DNA of 64,000 nucleotides from Plumapathes pennacea (Eukaryota; Cnidaria; Anthozoa; Antipatharia; Myriopathidae): the NCBI GenBank assembly GCA_964036295.1, contig OZ038463.1:26771069-26835068 (forward strand), written 5' to 3'. Of the stretch, positions 10,304-20,002 are shown in pieces (positions within the stretch are counted from its first letter, which is position 1; the number at the start of each line of letters is the position of its first letter). The notes under the pieces were generated by a model. The model saw only the letters and a list, made by a program, of their open reading frames with translations. It made no database searches and was not told the origin of the DNA. The translations under genes and the position numbers were made by a program.

Positions 10304-11952
10304 TAGCTGTTAATCGTCCTCTGGATGTCAGGTAGGCCATGAACTGGTCGTGTGCGACTCTCTCGCAAACTTTAGACAGTACTGGAAACAACGATATAGG
10401 CCTATTGTTGTCTGGTATCTCATGGTTGCCGTCTTTGAGGATCGGTATTACCTCAGCAGTTTTCCAGGCTTTAGGAAATTGAGTGCATCGGAACGTGGCA
10501 TTGATAACTGACGTGAAAGATGGCAGCATTGCTGGGAGACAGTCTTTAAATACTCGAATTGGTATCTTGTCAATACCTGGGGCCTTATTAGTCGCCATTG
10601 ATTTCATAATCCTTTGCACTTGTTCACATTCCACGTCAGCATTAAAGGTAAACTGTTCTGACAGTGGGTAGGCTCTTGGGACGAATTTGTGCATACCCAA
10701 TTGGTAGTTACATTCCTTCGCAAGCGCGTTTGTTTTCTTGATGGTATTTATGCCGACTGAAGCAAAGAAGCGATTGAACTCATCAGCAACGGTTTTGTGA
10801 TCCTTGCTGTAAATTCTCTGGGATGCTGACTTCTGGGGGATGCACGAGCGGATAGAATTCCAAATGCTGCTTGTACTGTTTTTGTTACTTATGATCTGTT
10901 CTTTAATAAATTCTCTCTCTGCCAACCTTATTTCCCTCTTTACCTCGCGGCGAAAGTTCTTATAGGCAGACCAGGCTAGAGGATCTTTGGTCTTCTTGAA
11001 TTTACGCTTCCAGTGGTCTCTGGTTTTCATCAGTTCGCGTATCTCGCAGGTTATACAGGGATTCGGCCGTCCACGGATTTTGATTGTTTTGACTGGTGCA
11101 TGCTCGTCTAACATATCGTTGAATAATATGTTGAACGCGTCCAGCTTGTCTTCAGCTTCAAGACTGACCAAGGTGCTTTGGCTACGTCTGAGTGAAATGT
11201 TTCGGGGCGGTATTGTTTGAAACTTCTGGTTGTAACATGCACTTGCTTGTGACGCTTGTTCTTTAGTCTAAGTTCAACGTAAGCAAGGTCGTGGTCGCTT
11301 ATAGAGCTATTCACAACCCTAGCTTCATGAACTTGTTTCACATTCGAGGCCAGAATGACATCTAACAGCGATTCCGTAGAGCTGGTCACTCGTGTCGGAG
11401 AACTCACCAACTGGGACAGTTTATGAGGGCTGGCGAGTCGGTGCTGTCAAGGGTCAGTACATTACAGTTCAGGTCTCCCAGTATATAGATTAGTTTGCTC
11501 ATCAGAGATGCGGTAATTAAGCTGGGGCTCAAATCCGTATTGAAGCAGCTAACTGGGACATCAGGAGGTCTGTATACAGTACAGATCAGGATTGACCTGA
11601 GATTTCTCACTTGAACTTTAATCCAGAGCTGGTGGAGCCCGGAGGTCGAGATTTTAGATATGTCACGAAGCAATTCGGTCCTGTACGTTTGTAATACATA
11701 AACACATACCCCGCCACCTCTTTTGTCCTGTCGGTCGACGCGGTAAATGCTATATCCAAGTATTTCGAGTTCCAAATCTGAGACAGTACTGTCTAGCCAC
11801 GTTTCCGATATCGTAAACACGTCATACTTGTTCTCTAGCACGGTTTCTTTGACGAGGACGAAGTGCTCCCTGTGCTTGAGTGATCGGACATTGAGATGAG
11901 CGACTTTCACGTTATTACTGTTATTTCTTTGCTGTTTCGTTCTTGGCTTGCC

Positions 11953-11976
11953 GGGCCCAGGATTAACTTCGATATC
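11953..11976 (-). other. 2A-like ribosome-skipping motif in LINE ORF
   Basis: Codons 106-113 of the LINE leader read DIEVNPGP, followed by G. This matches the 2A consensus D-x-E-x-N-P-G-P. 2A-like sequences are known upstream of the endonuclease in some animal non-LTR retrotransposons; here it lies about 15 residues before the endonuclease start. The usual Gly before the Asp is His here, which may lower activity. Confidence 0.65.
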
Positions 11977-12299
11977 GTGGATATCTTCGATATTGATGAC
12001 TTGATGGAAAGTTGGCACGGAATTGCTGTACAACTTAGTTGGGGCCAGTGATCTTTTGACCTTCGCCGTGATTTGCACGCTCGTCCGCCATGTTGGATGG
12101 AAGGCGCTGCAGCTTTGTTCCGAGATCCACACGTTCCCTTCATCCTTTGTGGTTAATTGGTGGTCAGATGAAACTCCACCTAAACCATCAAACGTTTGGC
12201 TGTTATAAACGTTGACTGGGACAGATGTAGGGTAGAAAAGGCTAAAAATCTGAAGAGCGAGGTGAAGCACGACGTCATTGGCCATATGCATAATTACGT

Positions 12300-13240
12300 T
12301 TTTTCTCCGTTAACTAAGATTTTCTTCGTTGAGCATGCGCGAGCCCTATGCGACCAAGCCTGTCGAAGCCTCGTTTCAAAGAACACCGTGGGCACAAAAG
12401 ACCTGTTCAATTCTATTCAATATTTGTTGATTTTCGAGGTGTTCAAGGAATAACACGTCTATTTCTTTTAATTTCAGTTCGAGTCGCATCGTCGGCAATG
12501 AGTTTGCCTCCATCTGCCAACAACACTCTGTAAGTACCTTTTTGCCCGTGTAATTAGTGTATTAAATATATACATTCCTTTCCGTTATAGATGAAGACAG
12601 TAATCGACATATACTTCTTTCCGTTTGCGTTGATTTCTTGAAAACTGTTTGCTTGACAGAAAAAGTTTGCTCGTTTGCGTCTATTTCTTTGACAGACAAA
12701 AGTCGCCAAGGTTTGCTTGTTGTTCGCTTTTATCCTTGACAGAGAACTAGCTGAGCTTTGTTCGTTGTTCATTACCAAAGGGAATATTCTGTAAAACAGG
12801 AATTGTGTCCTGAAACATAGCCCGAGTATTTGATTTGGCTGGTTGAATTTTTCACCGAATTGTCTAGTATATACTCTTCTGTGGTAATACCTTGGAGCTA
12901 GATTTTGTTCGTACTGGTAATACGAAAAGTTTTGTAACTGACAAAACAGCGGCTTCATTAAACGTTGATGGTTTATATTTTTGCTCTAAAGCGATGTTTC
13001 AAGAATATATTTCCAAGGTAACACAATACAATCTATCTAGTACATCTCTGCGAAATATCAAGTCATCACGTTATATTTTGGGACACCGAAAGACAGGACA
13101 GTGTGACTGTGCATACACTTTTAACAAATACATATGTATGACTTTGGAGGTCCAGCGTAACCTTAACTTGGTTCATATGCTGTAGCATGATGCGAGTTCT
13201 CTTGAAAGTTAAAATAGCCCTTTTAATATTTTCTTGGCTA
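12300..13240. other. Non-coding, no recognised gene
   Basis: Left flank of the Harbinger element. A short ATG-led stretch at 12499-12531 ends at a good donor (CT|gtaagt) and could be a small upstream exon, but nothing supports its expression. No terminal repeat of the Harbinger element could be recognised. Confidence 0.3.
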
Positions 13241-13248
13241 GAAACAAG

Positions 13249-13865
13249 ATGGAATGGACAAACGCACATGAAGTCCTCGGCCGAGAAATTCTGGCTGTTG
13301 AGCCATACACAGCCAAAGAAAGATCTCCAAAAAGAAGCTTTCTATTGGAGTCCATTGCTGCAAACTTGAATATACTTGAAGTCCCTAAATTTAAGGTCGA
13401 CAAAAGGTCCGTGAGAGACCACTTCAATAAAGTCCTGGTTCCCAAATACAAAAAGAAACAGAGTGAAGAAAAAAGAGCTAGCGGTATAAGCCAAGAGCGG
13501 GAATTTAAGGCAATGGAGCGGATGAGTGAAACAAAGAAAAGGAAAAGTGAGGATGGCAGTGAGGGGAAAAGAAAGCGGCGTTCGAATGGTTCAGACACTG
13601 TGGCATATCTGAGGGAGAGGAATGAAATGGAAGCAGCCTTTCGAAGGGAAGAGATGGAATTAAAGAAGAAGGAATACGAGAGGGAAATACAGAAACAAGA
13701 ACAACTCGAACACCAGAACCAGAGTATGCTACTAGCGTTGGAAAGGCAGAACCAGCAACAAAAACAGCAATGCAGCAATTCCAAATTATGATTGCTCAAC
13801 AACAGCAGCAACAAAACCAGTTGATTCTCAATTTATTGGACAAGATTGCAGGTTCTAAGAGTTAA
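13249..13865 (+). pseudogene. Myb/SANT-like partner protein of PIF/Harbinger
   Basis: First ATG at 13249. The N-terminus (MEWTNAHEVL, REILAVEPY, SPKRSFLLESIAANLN) and following KFKVDKRSVRDHF form the trihelix Myb/SANT-like DNA-binding domain that accompanies PIF/Harbinger transposases. It helps bring the transposase to the element ends in the nucleus. A long charged Glu/Arg/Gln coiled coil follows. The open frame ends at 13791, but homologous sequence continues in another frame (FQIMIAQQQQQQNQ, LILNLLDKIAGSK) to a stop at 13863-13865, so an indel near 13755-13770 truncates it. It is convergent with the transposase at 14316-15023, the usual Harbinger layout. Confidence 0.7.
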
Positions 13866-13869
13866 ATGG

Positions 13870-14315
13870 CGCTCTAAACCACACTTGTTTGTGGGGCAAT
13901 TTTTTTGTAGTAAGCCATTTTCAGGGGCCCTGAAAATTTTAAAATTAACGATCAATCCATTCTGATTTGGTCGAGTTTGGTCTGATTGTGCTACCTGGTT
14001 CTGTTTTGTTTAAATGTTCTATGTTCTTTCTTGTGCTAGGTTTACACATTCTAAACATTGAATTGGTCGAGGGCCTCTTTTTGATTTCTGCATTGCCATG
14101 CCTTTCTTAGTTATGTTTATCAAAGATGCATATTAAAACTAAAATTGTGCATTCTTTGTTTGCTTGTGTAACATGTTATTATAATAAAGAAAAGTACTTT
14201 CAAAGTTTACACTTGGCATGAAAGGCACAAGTACATTGAGACTGGAACATATTTCATATCTTTGTTGCCTAAAACAATGCAACATCTTGTATTTACTGCA
14301 GCAAGTAACTTTGAA
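13870..14315. other. Spacer between convergent Harbinger genes
   Basis: AT-rich 3' regions with AATAAA-like signals near 14184. No gene. Confidence 0.4.
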
Positions 14316-15023
14316 CTACACGAAATATTCCTCCAGTGTGGGTGGTTCTAGGTTACAGAAAACTGACGTTTGGTTTCCATACAGGCAAGTTAGGCTGTTT
14401 CTTAGCAGGGCACTTACAATATACATTTTGTTAATTGTGCTAAGACCAATCTTTAAATTCTTTTTAAAGTCTATAAATTTAAAACACTTGACAATGTCAC
14501 CAAAGATCCACTCTACTGAGACACGCACTTGACTCATGGATTGATTGAATGCCTGCATTTCTGGTGTTAAATGTGCATTTCTAAAGGGAGCCTGTAACTG
14601 TGGTCTCAAGGGGTAAGGCGGAATCCCCATAAATGCACATAGGTCTGCCAGTGGGTGAGAGAGCATATTGCCTGAGGTCATTTAGCAAATTGGACTCTGC
14701 CAGCATTGATGCATCGTGCCTCCTTCCTTCTGAAAAAATATAAATAAAATTTAAATAAGAAAAATAGGATATATAAAAATCATTTCATAATGAAAACAAT
14801 ACTGTACATGCACTTACCGTACATGCACTTACCGTACATGTTTGCGATTATTCCATTTGACAGAGTGACAGACTGGAATTTTAGTGCGTGGACTCTTTTG
14901 TGCCCGTTATAAACAGTCCTCTGGTGCTTACCGGGTCTGCAAATAGGTCTAACCGTACCATACACGAACCCAAAACAGTTATTTAGAGCTGCGCCTTTCT
15001 GCGATATAGCATCCGCATAGCAT
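14316..15023 (-). pseudogene. PIF/Harbinger transposase, C-terminal half (DDE_Tnp_4)
   Basis: From 15023 the strand encodes YADAISQKGAALNNCFGFV, then YGTVRPICRPG, YNGHKRVHALKFQSV and IIANMY. A short intron follows (donor GTAAGTGC near 14815, acceptor TTTTTTCAG near 14730), then GRRHDASMLAESNLLNDL, CIYGDSA, YPLRPQLQAPFRNAHLTPE, SVEWIFGD and a C-terminus ending PPTLEEYF. The first catalytic Asp (family F-x-D-G-T-V) is replaced by Tyr. The second (Y-G-D) and the Glu of VEW remain. A one-base insertion at 14615-14616 shifts the frame between GDSA and YPLR. The N-terminal half lies at 19553-20002, separated by an inserted element. Confidence 0.85.
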
Positions 15024-15025
15024 CA

Positions 15026-15041
15026 GGAGAAATGTTGGACA
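15026..15041 (+). repeat. Left terminal inverted repeat
   Basis: GGAGAAATGTTGGACA pairs with the right end at 19525-19540, with 13 of 16 positions identical on the opposite strand. Confidence 0.55.
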
Positions 15042-15179
15042 TTTATAACCCGCGCGCCATTGTCAGCGGCTCAAAGGTTAGCAGGGAAACGTGTTTCTTG
15101 TGACATTCTCAACAAGTTAAGCAGTGCGGATATTTTATTTGGAGAGAAAAAGCCTCGTCGAAGAGTTAAGATAAAGCTC

Positions 15180-16084
15180 ATGGGTTATTTTGAGGCGGAA
15201 CGATTGATTACGAGCAGAATCACTGACCAGGTAAGGCGTTCTTTTAAACAACGTGGTTGTATCCGAATTCTTTTTTAGTTTATGTGGAGGTTAATGTCAA
15301 GTTTCTGGGACAGGAAAAATACTACTTGGTGAAGTGGAAAGGCTACAGTGAGTTTGAGTCGACATGGGAACCAGAATGCCACGTTTCGCCGGCATTATTA
15401 AGGTAAATAACATTGGACCCGAAATGGTTACAAAAGTGTACTAACTGTATGATCTGGCATGTTAACCTATAAGGCAACACGAATCATGAATTTGGTGTAT
15501 GGATACTGAAGTATTAAAACTGCGAAGACAACTGCTAGAATTAATTTCTGAATTAAAAAGTATTTCTGAGCATAAAATATTGAGAATTCTAACTTATATT
15601 AATTTTCATTTTTTTCCTTCAAAATAATTATTTACAATTATTGAACATATTTATTATTTACAGGTACTTCAACAAGCCCAAACCAACGCCTGAAATCATT
15701 CAAGGGTCTGTTGATCGATTTAAGAGGGCAATCCTTGAAGCTTTGCGTGGGAAAGGTGTTGTTCAGACACTTTCAATAGAATTTCGGCATGATATTTTCA
15801 AATTCCTATTTGGGAATAAGAACAGAATGGCTGAAAGCAAGCACTGGACCTTGTACAATGATGATGATATTGGAGCTTCGTTCTGGTCAACAAATTGGGA
15901 CCGGTTGTACAACCAACATGGTGAAGGACATATGATAAAGTATCCTCTCAAAATGCGATGTTTCTTCAGTAAGACGCCAAAGAGATGTGCGTTGAATAAC
16001 AAAGGCACAATGGTTGAAATACAAAGAACATATACAGAAAAGTTATCTGTACAATTCATCAAGACCTCATGTTCATGCATATAA
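15180..16084 (+). CDS. Chromodomain protein, three exons
   Basis: Exons 15180-15230, 15290-15402 and 15664-16084 join into 194 codons, with matching phases (0, 2), GT donors and AG acceptors. The chromodomain occupies about residues 3-55: [41 protein letters not shown], including aromatic residues of the methyl-lysine cage (Tyr/Phe at the start, W in VKW, W in STWEP). The rest ([34 protein letters not shown]) is unfamiliar. An AG at 15277-15278 competes with the acceptor I chose at 15289; only 15289 keeps the chromodomain in frame. The open frame extends upstream to 15060 without ATG, so a start in an earlier exon is possible. It may target the element to histone-methylated chromatin; that role is inferred. 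Confidence 0.65.
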
Positions 16085-16334
16085 TGAAGTAAGTTTTGTA
16101 CTTTGCAAATGCAATGTTTAGTTACTGTAAATGGAGTGTTCTTATATATAGTGTGCATATCACACTGCTCAATATGGTGCTTTATTTGTACGTGTCTTGA
16201 TGAAATCAAATGTTACGCTGCTATGTGATCTCATCATTTCTTCCAAGCACTTGAGGGTGGTTACTGCCAGAGATTTAGTTACATCCTCAATGGTTCTTTT
16301 ATGTCCCTGCAGTTCTTCAGTTGTACCTCTCATT

Positions 16335-18904
16335 TCAATTACCAGTAGATTCATTTTGCTTTAGAAGTGAAACTAAGTCCTCCTTCTTGAGCTTTGATAC
16401 CCCCTTTGATTTGATTCCTCTTTCCCTTATTAGCTTCCTAAGCTCAGAAACTGTCATCTTTTGATATTCCTGGAGGTCATCAAAGGATTCTGGTTGTTGT
16501 GTAATGTCATCAGAGAAACTAGTGTCACCAAATTTTGCCCTTTTTTCTTGCCTCAATTTTTGGATTTCTTCATTCCAGTACTCTAGTTTTCTCTTGACAT
16601 AGCAGCCCCTTTCTCTCTCATGGTGCTTCAACTGAAACTGTCGGTTTTCAGTGGTGAGAATGTCACAGGCTCCATCCCATTTGTTGGATTTCTGAAAAAA
16701 AAAATTTCTTCGCGCAGTCATTATTCTTCTCAACACCTTGCCCTGTGAACTTCTTGAAACACCCATGATCCTCGATGAACTTTGGAATGTGATATGGCAT
16801 GCAATGCATGTATGGGGTCACTCGTGGCCTTTCATAGCCCATTCGTTTTCCCCGAAGAGAACAAAATAGATTAATCCAGGCTGTGGCTTTCTCATAAATC
16901 TCTGTGGCAGAGTTGCGTTGAAGTTCAAAGTTGGTTAGCATGTCATAAAGTTCATCAAATTTAGTCCAGATGTCCACAACCACTGAACATGTGTCTGGGT
17001 ACAGTAGCTTGTGCAATTGGAGGGGTAGTTCTTTGAGCAATTTTTTCCTTTGGGAACCAAGCAAACTTGTGCATTCCTTTTGGTTGCTAGACGATCCATC
17101 AGCATTTCGTTTGTTCCAGACTGAAAAAGTGATTTCCATTTGATTAATAATTTTCACCAGCTCCTTGGTGTAATTAGATGACCAGTTTTCTCTTGGTGAC
17201 TTGATGAAGTTTTCAGTAGATTCCCTTTCCTCACATTCAGTTAGCACATTTTCTAGCAACCTGTCTGTTATTCTCAGCAGCAAGAGTAGTTCATCCAGAA
17301 CAACATGATCCAGTTCAATGTTTAGAAGTGGCTCATGAATGCAGCAAAAATTGTTCTTTTTCAGCTTTGCCATATCCTTGATTTCTTGTAGTGTTCTTTT
17401 GATTGGCTCTGAACAATAAAAATACTTTGCCTTGGTCATGTCGTACCTCTCTTGTTTTGGTATCTTGCACCATAAGCATGCATATTGGGAGGTAGCGCCA
17501 CTAAGGCCCATCATCATTAGAAGGAACTTCATGTCCCCTCCCAGAAAGAATTCCAGTTTGACAGATTGACCATCAACAGTTGTTGTGCCTTTGTCAATTA
17601 GATTGTTTACTTCATTGAGAATTTCTCGAAAGGATGACTGGAGTGTTTGATAATTTTCTGAACCATTTACAATGGCAACAGAACGGTTGTAATTGGGTGA
17701 CATGACTTTTTCCCCCAATTGCAAGAGTGAAAAAGAAAAAAATCATGAAATTGGTTGACCTGGACATTCGGGCTCCATCTCCACTCAGTTTTACTTTGAT
17801 GGGCTCATTGTCACTTAGAGTTCCACCTCCCTTGAAGAAGTCAAGAATACTATGCTGTAGGGTGGCTTCAAAACTAGAAACTTGTGCCCCTGGTAGAAAT
17901 CCTGGGGTCCTCTCAATGTGGCATACTTGATTTATGTCACACCTCATTTGCTTGACCAGGTAAGACTTGGGCAATCCCTCTGTTGTTATTGTGAGCTCAT
18001 GATAGAAATCATCACTAACACAAAATTTATCTAATAGGTACAAGACACTCTCAAGTTTATGTTTGTCTTCTTGAGAAAGTGAGGTATATGAGCCACCGGT
18101 ACCATGGTTTTGAGTGGGAGTGCTGTCATTGCAGTGAACTGTGCGCTCAATCCCTTCAGAATCTTTCACCCTGAATTGAGACAATTCAAGTCCAAAGGAT
18201 TTGCAAAACCATAGTGCACACTGCACTTTACTTTTTAAAGCTTTCAGTTTTCTGTTTTGCTGTTTTGGTCCAACTTCATTGAACTTTTTGCTTTGGCACT
18301 GGAGAGACTGGTTTCTTTCCAGGGTATCAATATACTCCCTCAATTGCTGATTCTCATTGTGGATTTCTTCACACTGTGCTTCCAAAATCTGCTTGGCACT
18401 CACAAGCTCATTGTAAAGTTCCTTCAATTCCTTTTCTAGGTTTGAATACTGGGTTTTCCAACTCTCAAGCTCTTCCAAATTTTGCTTTCGCTGGGATTTT
18501 AACTCCTGCACCGATTCACTTTCTTCTTTCTTTACACATAACTTGGATGTTTTATTTTCAATTTTGTGCCATGTGCTGCCACGTGCTTGGCGGTAGGACT
18601 GACTCACTCGGTTAGAAACAACCCGCAGCCTTTCATTGATTCTCTCACAGTCACTTTTCACTGCAAAGCAGTGGTCAGGGATAGATGCATTGAGCAAGTC
18701 GATGTAATTTATGCCATCCTCTTTGATGTCAGTAAGCTTCATTAGCATATTCCATTTTTTAAGAATTGGCCAAGGAATCTCTATAGAATATGCTATTTCT
18801 GCATTTTGAATCGCCTGCCTTCTAACATATGACAAGGGGTAATCAGTTGTCGATAATTCCACCTTGTATTTGTCGATCGTGTATTGAGAACGGGCATCTG
18901 CCAT
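16335..18904 (-). pseudogene. RAG1/Transib-like transposase with coiled coil and SAP domain
   Basis: ATG at 18904 (context acaATGGCA) and stop at 16335 give about 855 residues if two single-base run expansions are ignored. In order: an N-terminal helical region; a coiled coil (about 125-200); a first acidic motif LSGDGARM (Asp 376, codon 17777-17779); FFLGGDMKFL (Asp 457, 17533-17535) followed by ACLWCK, a C-x-x-C pair at 476/479; an ELDHVVLDEL segment; TPYMHCMPYHIPKF, then GQGVEKNND (Glu 725, 16729-16731); and a SAP domain (815-849: MTVSELRKLIRERG). The spacing D, D with C-x-x-C, then H...E-x-x-N parallels RAG1/Transib. Frame breaks lie in a 7-A run (17736-17742) and a 10-A run (16695-16704) on the plus strand. 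Probably a DNA-cleaving transposase; no biochemical family is assigned. Confidence 0.65.
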
Positions 18905-19062
18905 TGTTGTAGTTAAAAAAACGCGAAAATCAAAAACAGTCAGGCGCAAAGAGAGGGACTGGGAACCTACATACCACAACAAACATGGCGACCAGAGTGG
19001 AAGAACATAGTGCGACAAAAACTGCCCGATCACAAGAGTTATACGGACGCTTGGTATTTAAA

Positions 19063-19161
19063 TATGGCGCCTGTGGCTGAAGAAACTTATCGAAATGCCC
19101 TCGCTCAGAGAAGAAACAGCATGAAAATTGGAGACCTTTTTTGCGTGCTATCGATTATTTG
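19063..19161 (+). other. Short ATG-led frame at right end of inserted element
   Basis: A 32-codon frame (MAPVAEETYRNAL...) opens just outside the divergent minus-strand transposase and ends in TAA/TGA-rich sequence. It may be a leader exon or chance. No product is assigned. Confidence 0.15.
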
Positions 19162-19524
19162 AACCTTCAACTCGATATCGAAAGCTGGACATTTTGGATT
19201 GGAGGGGAATAATACACCTTAACTTGGACTCAAAACACGCATATGGTGCATAAATTAAGAAGAAACAGTGTGCTCACAGAGCGTGAAATGAAGGTAAGTT
19301 TTACCGCTCAAAAGTAGAAAGAAGGACTCGAAATACTGTATCGAGTTACGGTTAAAACGATGTCTTTAAGTCATAACTACAACTACCGAGCTGGACATTT
19401 TGCCGGTTTTTCGTCAGGAACAAGTATTTATGCAATTTGTGATCTCTTCCATACATTTTTCTTTATTGATCTTAGAGAGGGCCAACGGATTGTGTGCGTC
19501 AATGCGCATGCGTGGCGGCCATCT

Positions 19525-19540
19525 TGTCCGATATTTCTGC
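19525..19540 (-). repeat. Right terminal inverted repeat
   Basis: The minus strand reads GCAGAAATATCGGACA, inverted with respect to 15026-15041. Harbinger coding sequence resumes outside it at about 19553. Confidence 0.55.
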
Positions 19541-19552
19541 CAATGGGTCTGA

Positions 19553-20002
19553 AGTGCAACGGGATTGAGTACAATCCATTCTGATATCTTTTCTCGGTGA
19601 TTTTCGTATATCGAGTCTATTATACCATTTGATATCATGCTCAGTTGGGGGTTGGCCTTCCAAAACGATGAACAATGTCACTATATTGACACGGATAGGC
19701 CAGGCGTTTCAGAACAATACAGAGGCTTTCAGTTTTCCCAACAGCAGACCTCTGTGGACACTTGAAGACTTCAGGTACTCCAAAAACGTCTGCCAGTCGA
19801 TGTCTTACTTTTCGACTCTAAACTCGGCTTTGCACTCGGCCTCATTCATATCTTCAAGATTAAATTGGTCATAATCTTGGTACGGAAAGTCAGGATTCTT
19901 CGATGTATTTTCCTCGTACAAAGCGATAAACTCATCGTCTGTAATGTGGCCCCTGTCCAAAGCCAACATAAGCATTGATCTGGCGTCTCGAAATGAAGAC
20001 AT
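19553..20002 (-). pseudogene. PIF/Harbinger transposase, N-terminal half
   Basis: ATG at 20002 opens MSSFRDARSMLMLALDRGHI, DFPYQDYDQFNLEDM and ECKAEFRVEK, typical of Harbinger transposase N-termini. The frame then changes near 19805 to RLADVFGVPEVFKCPQR, LCIVLKRLAYPC and DIVHRFGRPTP. It changes again near 19650 to MISNGIIDSIYENHREKISE and NPVALQT. Reading stops at the insertion junction, and the remaining half is at 14316-15023. At least two frameshifts, so inactive even without the insertion. Frame without ATG extends upstream to 20098. Confidence 0.75.

Larger units (their letters stand above)
8863..12291 (-). mobile_element. CR1/L2-like LINE (EN + RT), inactivated
   Basis: Reading from 12291 the element encodes an N-terminal leader with a 2A-like motif, then an APE-type endonuclease (HLNVRSLKHRE, ISETWLDSTVSD, GGGVCVYV, YRPP, LGDLNCN, SISDHDLAYVEL). 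A linker follows, then a reverse transcriptase (PISLFPVLSKV, LLDMSKAFDSIDH, VPQGSVLGP) and the usual C-terminal region ending at 8863. The endonuclease is divided by frameshifts near 11405 and 11165, and the RT is interrupted by a MITE at 10082-10303. The RT active-site box, normally Y-x-D-D, reads YVED, so the first Asp of the pair is lost. The order EN then RT and the sequence style fit the CR1/L2/Rex group. Confidence 0.85.
15026..19540. mobile_element. Inserted chromodomain + RAG1-like transposon (unclassified)
   Basis: A 4.5-kb block separates the two halves of a Harbinger transposase at one codon boundary (...NPVALQT | YADAI...). Its two ends are inverted: GGAGAAATGTTGGACA at 15026-15041 and, on the other strand, GCAGAAATATCGGACA at 19525-19540. 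Looser matching continues for about 30 bp (CGCGC-GCCATTGTCAGC against CGCATGCGCATTGACGC). Inside are two convergent genes: a spliced chromodomain protein on plus and a large transposase-like protein on minus. A clean target-site duplication is not visible. I read this as one DNA transposon of a superfamily I cannot assign; Academ-, CMC-, KDZ- and Transib-type elements are the alternatives to test. Confidence 0.65.

Noticed and set aside
13209-13814. 201-codon minus-strand frame
   Set aside because: It is the antisense of the Myb/SANT-like gene; Phe/Ser/Leu-rich composition reflects Glu/Lys/Arg codons on the other strand.
15021-15026. Target-site duplication of the 4.5-kb element (GCATA against CAATG)
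   Set aside because: Only two of five positions agree at the two junctions; too weak to claim.
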